From contig OX291561.1 in the NCBI GenBank assembly GCA_946406115.1, positions 8,920,273 to 8,984,272 of the forward strand: a stretch of DNA of 64,000 nucleotides. Reading direction: 5' to 3'. The notes below the pieces were generated by a model. The model saw nothing but the letters and a program-made list of their open reading frames with translations. It was not told the origin of the DNA and did not search any database. The DNA is from Apoda limacodes. Taxonomy: Eukaryota > Arthropoda > Insecta > Lepidoptera > Limacodidae. Numbering within the stretch: position 1 is the first letter of the stretch; every line of letters starts with the position of its first letter. This document shows, one piece after another, positions 20,063-26,997 of the stretch. The position numbers and the translations under genes were made by a program.

Positions 20063-21270
20063 GATATTTTACGAACGATGTTACTTAAAGGTTTATATTC
20101 AACTATACAATCGTTTAGTATTAAACTGTAAGCAGATGTCTGATCAGGAATTTCTACATCACTTTCTAACTCTAATCGAATGTTTACTACAGGCCCACTC
20201 TTTAGTGATTCTGGCTGACGAGCACAATCAATGACAAATAGCGGCGCTTTTTCTTTAAATTCTTTCGTGCTTAGCAACGGTTCAGCTCTACGACCATAAT
20301 AAGACTGTTGAAACTTAACGTATTGTTCATATATTAAAACAAATCTATCTTCAGAAAAGTTTGCATTTAGACATTCATAAGGAAAATATGTTGAATTCAG
20401 AAAAACTTTAACATCACGTAAATTACAATGATCAAAGTGCGACATATCTTTCAAAGCATCATTTTTTCTACCAGTTTGCAAGCCTACAATAACATATCTA
20501 GGTTTTTCTATTTGAGATGAAGTTTTGATGGTCCAGGTATGCTTGGTGGTTTTAGCTAACGTATTTTCATATAGGTCCCAATTTCTAAACGTTAATTGAA
20601 TGGTGCGATCCTTTTCTAATAGTTTAAGAAAATTTATTCGTTCTCGGTCGGAGACCTTAATATGCGGAACACGCCAGATTATTTTATGTATTTCAATATC
20701 GTCTATAACTTCTCCAGTATTTAATTTGACCGCGTTTAGATTTGTGTTACTGCGCAACATGACAAGTTCATGTTTACAATTAATTATAACTTTCTTGTAA
20801 TCCTCAGCAAAACCTAAAATATTGCTCAACGGTATAGATGCTGAAAATCTTCCACCATGCATATTTTTTGTACCATCAATGTCCCAACCCCAAGCTTTTG
20901 AAATTTTTGATTCAGTTTCATTCATTGATAATAAACTTTTCATTGTTGTGGTAACGCCAGCATTTTTCACTTTATCAATTTCGACTCCATTTAATTCATA
21001 TCGAATATCTTGAAATAAATATAGAAGGGGATTGTTTGTAAATTGAACACTAGATACTTTTTCTTTTGTATCTCTTTTTATTACATTTACTATTCCTTCT
21101 AAGTACAAGGTACTTGCGGAGGGCAATATGTATACATCTTGCTGATTAATCGGAATTCTAATTTCATCGTTTTTGTTAAAACTTGTGACATAAGGTTTAT
21201 ACGAATGAGTTTCGATAGCCTCGATAGAATTATCGTGAACAGGAGGATTGATAATGTTTAAAATACTCAT
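20059..21270 (-). CDS. Major capsid protein (hexon-like, double jelly-roll type)
   Basis: 403 residues, the largest structural gene, placed directly downstream of the penton-like gene and a small basic ORF, as expected for a Polinton/adintovirus capsid block. It begins MSILNIINPPVHDNSIEAIE and is rich in beta-prone segments and aromatic residues (for example FNKNDEIRIPINQQDVYILP and YFPYECLNANFSEDRF). It has no enzyme motif, signal peptide or membrane segment. Length is at the short end for double-jelly-roll capsid proteins but fits the insect group as I recall it. It overlaps the upstream micro-ORF by four bases and the downstream 158-codon gene by four. The assignment rests on synteny and remembered family resemblance; a structure prediction would settle it. 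Confidence 0.8.
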   Translation of the reverse strand: MSILNIINPPVHDNSIEAIETHSYKPYVTSFNKNDEIRIPINQQDVYILPSASTLYLEGIVNVIKRDTKEKVSSVQFTNNPLLYLFQDIRYELNGVEIDKVKNAGVTTTMKSLLSMNETESKISKAWGWDIDGTKNMHGGRFSASIPLSNILGFAEDYKKVIINCKHELVMLRSNTNLNAVKLNTGEVIDDIEIHKIIWRVPHIKVSDRERINFLKLLEKDRTIQLTFRNWDLYENTLAKTTKHTWTIKTSSQIEKPRYVIVGLQTGRKNDALKDMSHFDHCNLRDVKVFLNSTYFPYECLNANFSEDRFVLIYEQYVKFQQSYYGRRAEPLLSTKEFKEKAPLFVIDCARQPESLKSGPVVNIRLELESDVEIPDQTSAYSLILNDCIVEYKPLSNIVRKIS

Positions 21271-21410
21271 TTTAATAGGCCAACTAATTTTAAAAAGTTT
21301 ATGTTTTCAACGCTTAATTTTTTTTTCTTGGTATGTGTTGTTTTACGAACACCACTATTATTACTACGCGTTTTAACTGGACGTTGTTCGTTTTTATAGT
21401 AATCAATCAT
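21267..21410 (-). CDS. 47-codon basic micro-ORF between the capsid genes
   Basis: Missed by length-based ORF calling. Its ATG overlaps the stop of the penton-like gene (ATGA at 21407-21410) and its own TGA overlaps the start of the major capsid gene (ATGA at 21267-21270). The 47-residue product is strongly basic in the middle (Lys/Arg/Thr-rich, with a run of four lysines) and ends in a short amphipathic stretch, NINFLKLVGLLK. Size, charge and position between capsid genes suggest a core or cement peptide comparable in role to small adenovirus core proteins; this is inference. The two overlaps imply translational coupling or a shared transcript. Confidence 0.75.
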   Translation of the reverse strand: MIDYYKNEQRPVKTRSNNSGVRKTTHTKKKKLSVENINFLKLVGLLK

Positions 21411-22078
21411 TTCTTCTTGATATGTAAATACAACTGAATTTCTTCACCTCTTAAATTTATCAAGTTATTCTTTATATCCAATATTCTTATGTCTATATTG
21501 TTAATGGTATTCCTATTTACAGGAAAATAAATAATGTTTTTTGGTATTTCTATTATTCTATAACCTGGAGGAACATTCGGAGAAAACTCGTGGATGATGT
21601 GACTGGAAACTCCGTTTATGTATGAACCACTGACTATGTCACATTCGACTCTGATCACAGTTGTTGATAAAATGTTAACTGGAAAGCGGGACTCGTGCAA
21701 TTTATTAGCTTTTAACAATACTTCACCAAAACCTAACAGGTTACCAAGTGATGACCGTTTTTCAAAATGAATATCTTTAGTACAAAATATTGTTGTCTTT
21801 AAAGTGTTATTGTTACAATATAATTTTAAGTCACATTTTTTTATTTTCGATTTTAAATAGTCACAAATATCTTGAAGTTCGTATGCACCTTCAGGGATTT
21901 CTATTAGTTCATTAGTCCCATAATGAAATTTATTATTTCTGCCATCAATATTCGGTAAGGAATTAAATGTAGATAAATGTAGCAAGGCACACTCATATTC
22001 ACCATCAAGTTGTAATGTAGGAAAATAGTTCGTCGTCAGAACAGAGGTGTTACCTGTTATAGACAGCGTGAAGGACAT
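21407..22078 (-). CDS. Penton-like minor capsid protein (single jelly roll)
   Basis: 223 residues. It starts LSITGNTSVLTTNYFPTLQL and continues with EYECALLHLSTFNSLPNI, a pattern I associate with the penton base of insect Polintons. It has many alternating hydrophobic segments and no membrane segment, fitting a jelly-roll fold. It would form the five-fold vertices alongside the major capsid protein encoded 137 bases downstream. Its stop overlaps the 47-codon ORF by four bases, and 37 bases separate its start from the protease stop. The call rests on synteny and remembered similarity. Confidence 0.8.
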   Translation of the reverse strand: MSFTLSITGNTSVLTTNYFPTLQLDGEYECALLHLSTFNSLPNIDGRNNKFHYGTNELIEIPEGAYELQDICDYLKSKIKKCDLKLYCNNNTLKTTIFCTKDIHFEKRSSLGNLLGFGEVLLKANKLHESRFPVNILSTTVIRVECDIVSGSYINGVSSHIIHEFSPNVPPGYRIIEIPKNIIYFPVNRNTINNIDIRILDIKNNLINLRGEEIQLYLHIKKK

Positions 22079-22115
22079 ATTGCTATTGGTAACAGCAGAA
22101 CTAATCAGTCCGAAT

Positions 22116-22421
22116 TTATACTACCGTTTTTACCTTTATCGTACATTGTTTCCAGAAATTGTGCAAAAACTTTAAACATAGATGTCCGCAATTATATGAA
22201 TTAAATTTTTGGAACTTTGTGTAATTGTAAGTTATATTGTTTGTGTCTAAATATTTTACTAATTCAATCGGTGGTTTTAAATCTCCAAAACTGTCAAAAT
22301 ACTGACAATATTTATCAATCTTTGCATAGGCTACCCAATGAGTTCCTTGATTCTTGTAACTATCCAAATTAACTATGCCACATTCAACTTTTTTCACCTT
22401 TCCAGGTAATCTGTCTTTCAT
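22116..22421 (-). CDS. Adenain-like cysteine protease, start codon unclear
   Basis: Virion-maturation protease. From the ATG at 22421 it has 101 residues, and the catalytic set is visible: His in GTHWVAY, Asp 15 residues later in QYFDSFGD, and Gln and Cys seven apart in FQKFNSYNCGHLC, the same Gln-Cys spacing as adenain. The conserved N-terminal region (LPERALTNYDIL, then IPEFRGVYM) lies upstream in the same open frame, to about 22530, overlapping the end of the phospholipase gene. There is no ATG in that extension before an in-frame stop. So either a non-ATG start, splicing or frameshifting is used, or the start was lost. Adenain itself is about 200 residues; this frame gives roughly 140. 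Confidence 0.85.
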   Translation of the reverse strand: MKDRLPGKVKKVECGIVNLDSYKNQGTHWVAYAKIDKYCQYFDSFGDLKPPIELVKYLDTNNITYNYTKFQKFNSYNCGHLCLKFLHNFWKQCTIKVKTVV

Positions 22422-22510
22422 ATATACTCCTCTAAACTCTGGTATTTTTGTTTTTTTGGCATGTTCTAAGATGTCATAATTTGTAAGTGCTCTCTCAGGC
22501 AGCCTGGTTC

Positions 22511-23239
22511 TCAGTTTTTTGATGAATTTAAAAATATGCCATTGCCTTTTTTATATGGTTTAATATACAATCCTTTACCTAATGCTACAGATTCCATAAT
22601 TTTATTATGTCGTTCAGACTCCTTAAAATTTTGTTGAGCCATTTTATAATCATTTATTGATTTAGCTATACCTGCCGCACCTCCAGCTAAACTACCTAAG
22701 GCTGACAGCCCCGCAAATATTGGGATCAAAGGTAGAATGCCTCCTGATTTCGGAAGTGGTATAATACGTGGTAAGTGCACACGGCATTTTTTAGGAAATA
22801 ATTTCTTGGCTGCTAAATATGCATATTTAATAGCAGTATTACTATCTTTATGTTTAAATTTCTTAATTTTTGATCGTATTTTGGATATAATTTTTTTGAA
22901 CTTCTTGACTCCTGCACCTGTTTTAATTTTGGCTTTCATAACTTTGCTAACAAGCCATGATGCAAGTTTTTCACCTTTTCCAGAGTCTTTTGATTTGAGA
23001 CGTTTTCTTGCCATATTTAGTAATTGATTATCTGCTTTGTGCCGGTTCGACAGATCTGAGAAATTAGAGTATGCAATATCGTGATGCATACAAGCTTCAT
23101 CTAATTTGTTTACCCCCTTATCACCCTTTAATAACCGTTCTCTTAGTCGTGTTCCCGGACCGCAATAGTTATATCCTGGTAAATGTAACTCAAAAGGAAG
23201 ATTATTAATTAAATTATTTACAAGTCCTTCTCCTTTCAT
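22511..23239 (-). CDS. Phospholipase A2 domain fused to a basic/hydrophobic virion protein
   Basis: 242 residues from the ATG at 23239, chosen because upstream codons lie inside the integrase gene. The N-terminal 70 residues form a parvovirus VP1-type phospholipase A2: calcium loop YCGPG (25-29), catalytic HD with a conserved Tyr (H53, D54, Y57) and a downstream Asp (D70). In parvoviruses this enzyme opens the endosome. Then comes a Lys-rich region (about 75-145), a Gly/Ala-rich hydrophobic segment (LPLIPIFAGLSALGSL region) and a tail with GKGLYIKPYKKGNG, which I recall from other Polinton/adintovirus core or membrane-active proteins. All key PLA2 residues are intact. It probably acts during cell entry. 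Confidence 0.9.
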   Translation of the reverse strand: MKGEGLVNNLINNLPFELHLPGYNYCGPGTRLRERLLKGDKGVNKLDEACMHHDIAYSNFSDLSNRHKADNQLLNMARKRLKSKDSGKGEKLASWLVSKVMKAKIKTGAGVKKFKKIISKIRSKIKKFKHKDSNTAIKYAYLAAKKLFPKKCRVHLPRIIPLPKSGGILPLIPIFAGLSALGSLAGGAAGIAKSINDYKMAQQNFKESERHNKIMESVALGKGLYIKPYKKGNGIFLNSSKN

Positions 23240-23294
23240 TTCTGAAAAGAAAGTGATAAGTACCGAAAACTGTAGATAGTATAAGTACGTTAAA

Positions 23295-24230
23295 TTATTT
23301 AACAAGTTCATTTCTTCTAATCCAGCAATTTTCGTTATCATTAAGACCCAACCATTTAACAAACAACTTATCTCTGTTTTTTCTAATAACTTTTTCTACT
23401 AAATACACGTTAGGACAGTTTGTTTTTTGAAGTTCTTGCTCATAAAATGATCCCATTATTATTTGTTTTTTGCAATCTTCAATAAGATAAGTTGGTGGGT
23501 TAGTGTTATTAACTTTTCTAATAACAAAAAGTTCAGTAGTCCAGTTAGGAGTATATCCCTTTTGAAATATTGTTTTATATTTACTAATGCGAACAATATC
23601 TCCTACTTGAAATTTATTTTTATACGACGTAAATGACTGTTTCTGGGACTTGTTGATATTATTTAAAACCATCATTTCATTTTCTTTGTCAACTTCGCAT
23701 GGTTTATATTGGGTGATGCGATGTTTGGTATTATTATATGAAAGCATAACGTCTTTTATAGTATTTCCAATCCATCTTTTATTTCCATTGAAAGTAAAAC
23801 ATTTAAATAACTGATTTTTAATAGTTTTAATCAGTCTTTCGACAATAGAAGCTTTTTTAACTGAATATGATGAATAATGATTTATTTTAAAAGCATTCAT
23901 AACTTTTTTGAAAGATTCATTGTAAAATTCTGAACCCATATCAGTTTGTAAATTATTTGGACAACGACCACTTAAACGTAAAATGTTTTCAAAGGCTGTA
24001 CTGACCTCTTTCTTACTTTTCGTTTTTAATGGTACAGACCAAGCATACTTCGAAAAACAATCAATAATAATCAAAATAAAACTGTAGCACTTATTATATT
24101 TTTTAAGATTATTAAAATCTATGAGATCTGCTTGCCATAAATCATCAATCCTTCTTAAAATAACGTGACGCCGAGGAAAATTTTTTCGTGCTGGTTTGTG
24201 GATTTCATTTACCACTTGATGTTTGCTCAT
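23295..24230 (-). CDS. Retrovirus-type integrase with C-terminal chromodomain-like segment
   Basis: 311 residues. The RVE core has the DDE triad: D35 in DLWQADLID, D97 in LQTDMGSEF and E131 in ASIVERLIKT. The spacing of the last pair is near the family norm of about 35. The N-terminus carries HKPARKNFPRR, usual just before the core in Polinton integrases. Residues about 275-311 (YLVEKVIRK...FVKWLGL....CWIRRNEL) match a chromodomain, which would guide insertion to modified histones. The protein joins element ends to host DNA. Its ATG lies within the end of the upstream 117-codon gene (26-base overlap), and 55 bases separate its stop from the phospholipase start. No break seen. Confidence 0.95.
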   Translation of the reverse strand: MSKHQVVNEIHKPARKNFPRRHVILRRIDDLWQADLIDFNNLKKYNKCYSFILIIIDCFSKYAWSVPLKTKSKKEVSTAFENILRLSGRCPNNLQTDMGSEFYNESFKKVMNAFKINHYSSYSVKKASIVERLIKTIKNQLFKCFTFNGNKRWIGNTIKDVMLSYNNTKHRITQYKPCEVDKENEMMVLNNINKSQKQSFTSYKNKFQVGDIVRISKYKTIFQKGYTPNWTTELFVIRKVNNTNPPTYLIEDCKKQIIMGSFYEQELQKTNCPNVYLVEKVIRKNRDKLFVKWLGLNDNENCWIRRNELVK

Positions 24231-24558
24231 TTTTAATCTTAATTACTATTTTATCCAAGTAGTCTTTCGTACAAAACCTTTCTTCAAACTGTTTTAAATA
24301 CATTTTTATATCGGTTTTTAAAGTTTCTGTAAGAGTTTCAAAATCTTTCTTGCTACAAAAATTTTTACATGTGTGATCTACATATTCCTTGTTGACAGCA
24401 TCATCAGACTTTATAGGTGACTTCACACCTACTAGTCTTGCTGATTGTAAGTCAAAACTCCCACTATCTGACTTTAACAGTGCTTTATCAGCAAATTCAA
24501 ATATTTCTGAAAAACGCATTCTTTTATGCACATGGTGACCAAATTTATCAATATTCAT
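24205..24558 (-). CDS. Small fibre-like protein, function inferred
   Basis: 117 residues. The middle holds SARLVGVKSPIKSDDAVNKEYVD (residues 39-61, quoted here as LVGVKSP and DDAVNKEYVD). This resembles the short trimerising beta segment of phage tail fibres and trimeric adhesins, where DAVNKxYVD is a recurring signature. After it comes a likely coiled coil (about 70-117). That combination suggests a trimeric spike or fibre base, but I know of no characterised homologue. It overlaps the integrase start by 26 bases and follows the 355-codon ORF by 70 bases on the same strand. Confidence 0.6.
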   Translation of the reverse strand: MNIDKFGHHVHKRMRFSEIFEFADKALLKSDSGSFDLQSARLVGVKSPIKSDDAVNKEYVDHTCKNFCSKKDFETLTETLKTDIKMYLKQFEERFCTKDYLDKIVIKIKNEQTSSGK

Positions 24559-24628
24559 TATGAAATATAGAACGTTGCTTTTATGTTGAAAGGTAAACGT
24601 AAAGTAATAAAAACCAATACATATTTAT

Positions 24629-25585
24629 CTAATTTATAATACCACTTTCTCGCAATTCTTCTATAATAGATATTATTTCGTTATCCAAACCCGAATTTCC
24701 AGCATTTCTAGAAGCTGTCAATAACTTTAGTCTATCAACTAATTCATTAGGATCGTCCCAGTAAACATAATCAGTATTCTTTTTTAATCTTTTCATCAAT
24801 GGCAACCCTTGTCCGACAAAATCTTCGTCAATATTGTCATCAGTACTGACGGATTGTTTTCGTAATTTGAACAATGGTTTTATAACAGTTAGATATTTTC
24901 GTCCTTTGTTTGATTTTAATGGCTTATGGGGATCAAAGTCCCTACGATGAGCATTTGTGTTCAGAAGCATTGATTTATAATTTTGCAAATCTTCACTTGT
25001 CACTAAATCTAAATCAGGCATTTTCTTGAAAAGTAACTCTACCAACCCTGGTGTAGAACTATATACTCTTCCAGCAACTGAAATCTCTCTATCGGTAACA
25101 TTTATGCGAACTGATCCCATCATAAGTTTTCCGCGCTCTCTTCGAACACCGAAGGGGACATCGCAAAAGGCTTCTGAAGATAGGGACCATGATGATGTAT
25201 TCTGTTCAGGAGTTGATACTGATTCAATTGTTTTAAAGGATTCATCGCCCTCATCGGAAATGTTATTAATGTCGGAACTATCGTCTTCATCAGATGAGCG
25301 TTTAGGTGTTGAGACCATAGAATTTCTATTTACAACAGTTTTATCCATTATTGTTGATTGCGGAGATGCATTGATACCAATTATATTATTATAACTATTT
25401 TCTAATGTATCATTAGCTAAATTTAGTTTTTCACTCCCTATCATTTTATTAAGCGGATTGATGATAGGTTTGAAAACTGTTTGTAAAATTTCATGGTTAT
25501 CAGTCTCCATTGTACGCATATTTTTTACTTTCCGCTTAACTGCTTCCGCTGCTTTTACGATTTGTGTTTTTAATTCCTTTTCCAT
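24629..25585 (-). CDS. Conserved Polinton structural-type protein, function unknown
   Basis: 318 residues from the ATG at 25585 (MEKELKTQIVKAAEAVKRK), which I prefer because related proteins, as remembered, start with this helix. The frame also has an ATG at 25696, only 11 bases after the ATPase stop; it would add a hydrophobic segment (LYFIFIISLLLTIEGYI) resembling a signal or membrane anchor. The protein has an acidic Ser-rich linker (SSDEDDSSDINNISDEGDE), a folded central part (about 140-220) and a C-terminus with YWDDPNELVDRLKLL and EIISIIEELRESGII, recurrent next to insect Polinton ATPases. A role in the virion core or minor capsid is likely but unproven. Confidence 0.75.
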   Translation of the reverse strand: MEKELKTQIVKAAEAVKRKVKNMRTMETDNHEILQTVFKPIINPLNKMIGSEKLNLANDTLENSYNNIIGINASPQSTIMDKTVVNRNSMVSTPKRSSDEDDSSDINNISDEGDESFKTIESVSTPEQNTSSWSLSSEAFCDVPFGVRRERGKLMMGSVRINVTDREISVAGRVYSSTPGLVELLFKKMPDLDLVTSEDLQNYKSMLLNTNAHRRDFDPHKPLKSNKGRKYLTVIKPLFKLRKQSVSTDDNIDEDFVGQGLPLMKRLKKNTDYVYWDDPNELVDRLKLLTASRNAGNSGLDNEIISIIEELRESGIIN

Positions 25586-25707
25586 ATTAATGTTGTCTGT
25601 ATACTTATATATTATATCTCTCAATAGTTTACGTATATAACCTTCAATAGTAAGTAGCAATGAAATAATGAATATAAAATACAATTTTATAGACATTTAT
25701 AATATCA

Positions 25708-26394
25708 CTAATCAAATATTACAAAGGTATCAAATTTTTTTCTATAACACCCGTTACTTTTTGAACAATCTTTGTTTATAACTAGATAGTTATACGCTTC
25801 ACTCCATATTTTGGAACACATTTCACGAAATTCAATCCACTTCATATCTGTGTTGACGTGCTCATCATATATGTGTCTTAAGTTGATATCATCCTGCTTA
25901 AATAAAACTAAAAGATTTGCATTGTCTCGAATAAGCTGTTTAGGAATTTTGCTATACGTTTGATTTAAATAAAAACAATCTATATTCTTATGACGACCCA
26001 TAGCAAAATAATCTCGAATGTTTGTTTGACTTTCGCATGCTACGTCATCAAATATTATTACCGAATTCGGTTTTGCGTCCTGAGGACTAAGCACATCTTC
26101 ATTATCACTGTATTTTGCGTAAGACACGGCTGGAACAAGATGCAAAACTCTTTCTAAGAAGACATATTTCGGTTGATGAAGTGTTTTCGAATAGACATAT
26201 ACGTTTTTAAAACGTAAACCATTTTGATGTAATAGAAGACCGATAACCAAATTAGTTTTTCCACTATTTGACGGTCCACAAATTATACAACGAACGGTAT
26301 CAGGTAAGAGATTTCCATGGCGATGAGTTGTGTTTATAGTATCTGGACAAATTTTGTCGAGCTGCAGGGATTGACTTTGTTTAACAAACTTCAT
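25708..26394 (-). CDS. FtsK/HerA-type genome packaging ATPase
   Basis: 228 residues. Walker A is GPSNSGKT (40-47) and Walker B is SVIIFDDV (111-118), followed by a conserved polar motif (FYLNQTYSKIPKQLIRDNAN) of the A32/packaging ATPase type. It would pump the linear genome into the capsid. The ATG at 26394 gives a normal N-terminus. It is the first gene of the minus-strand block, so its upstream DNA (26395-26505) should hold the promoter for the structural block and, in an intact element, the terminal repeat. No break seen. Confidence 0.92.
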   Translation of the reverse strand: MKFVKQSQSLQLDKICPDTINTTHRHGNLLPDTVRCIICGPSNSGKTNLVIGLLLHQNGLRFKNVYVYSKTLHQPKYVFLERVLHLVPAVSYAKYSDNEDVLSPQDAKPNSVIIFDDVACESQTNIRDYFAMGRHKNIDCFYLNQTYSKIPKQLIRDNANLLVLFKQDDINLRHIYDEHVNTDMKWIEFREMCSKIWSEAYNYLVINKDCSKSNGCYRKKFDTFVIFD

Positions 26395-26505
26395 TGTGAA
26401 CTAAATCAACAGAGCATTTTGCCTTGAATGACATTAATGAAAGCACTCTTTTCGTTTTATAGCAGAAAATAACAAAACAACTCCAGTCACTCAAGGTAAA
26501 CAGAA
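26395..26505 (-). promoter_or_regulatory. Candidate promoter region of the Polinton right block
   Basis: The 110 bases between the ATPase start and the unrelated foldback repeat. It is the only place for a promoter of the ATPase-side genes and for a right terminus. I see no inverted match to the left end, so a terminal repeat is absent, very short, or replaced. Confidence 0.3.
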
Positions 26506-26612
26506 GATCTCAAAAACATAATATTGAGCACGCTAAGCCACCGGAGTGCAGGCGAACGGAGTGAGCCTGATGACACGGAGGTGGTCTAGAGTGCCCAATA
26601 TTATACTACTCG
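26506..26612 (+). repeat. Foldback module, second copy
   Basis: Near-identical, inverted copy of the module at 8680-8791, with terminal inverted arms (ATAATATTGAGCAC and GTGCCCAATATTAT), an imperfect inner stem and a central CAGGC/GCCTG hairpin. Here one arm carries A in place of G. It lies between the Polinton end and the LINE insertion. Confidence 0.7.
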
Positions 26613-26997
26613 TGCGGCATTGCAATGTGCCATCACACACGGTAAATCATTCTCCAAAGTGAATATCATCTCCAAGTGCAAAAATTGTGTATGTGCTTCA
26701 AGATAATATTTTCTGTAGACGGCGGACGTGCGTGCACAGACGAGACTTGTTGTTGTTCGTGTTCTGCGTGTTTGCGCCTACGTGTAAAGCGCTTGAAAAT
26801 AGACGGTTGCCGCTTTTTCAGCGGCTTTTCGGACGATTTCGGTAAGCGCTTTTATTCTCATTTTTGCTCGGCAATTCACTTGCCGCGGATCGTTAGGTCG
26901 TCAGTTCCTCAAGGGCGGCCCCTCCGGGGCCCCCCCCCACTGCTGCCTGTCGACGTAGAGGTATGTGTTTTTCGTGTAGTTTTTATAACCTCTAATA

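Larger units (their letters stand above)
14380..26505. mobile_element. Polinton/Maverick (adintovirus-like) integrated virus, near complete
   Basis: About 12 kb holding the full hallmark set: protein-primed PolB, retrovirus-type integrase, packaging ATPase, adenain-like protease, penton-like and double-jelly-roll-type capsid proteins, plus a phospholipase A2 protein. Plus-strand genes occupy the left 5 kb and minus-strand genes the right 7 kb, converging near 19.24-19.56 kb. The limits are set only by the outermost genes and the unrelated repeat at 26506. I compared the flanks of PolB and of the ATPase gene by eye and saw no terminal inverted repeat or target duplication, so both ends are approximate and one or both TIRs may be missing. 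Most ORFs are open, which suggests recent integration. Confidence 0.9.

Noticed and set aside
23240..23362. N-terminal extension of the phospholipase ORF
   Set aside because: Lies within the integrase coding end; the internal ATG at 23239 gives the expected domain position.
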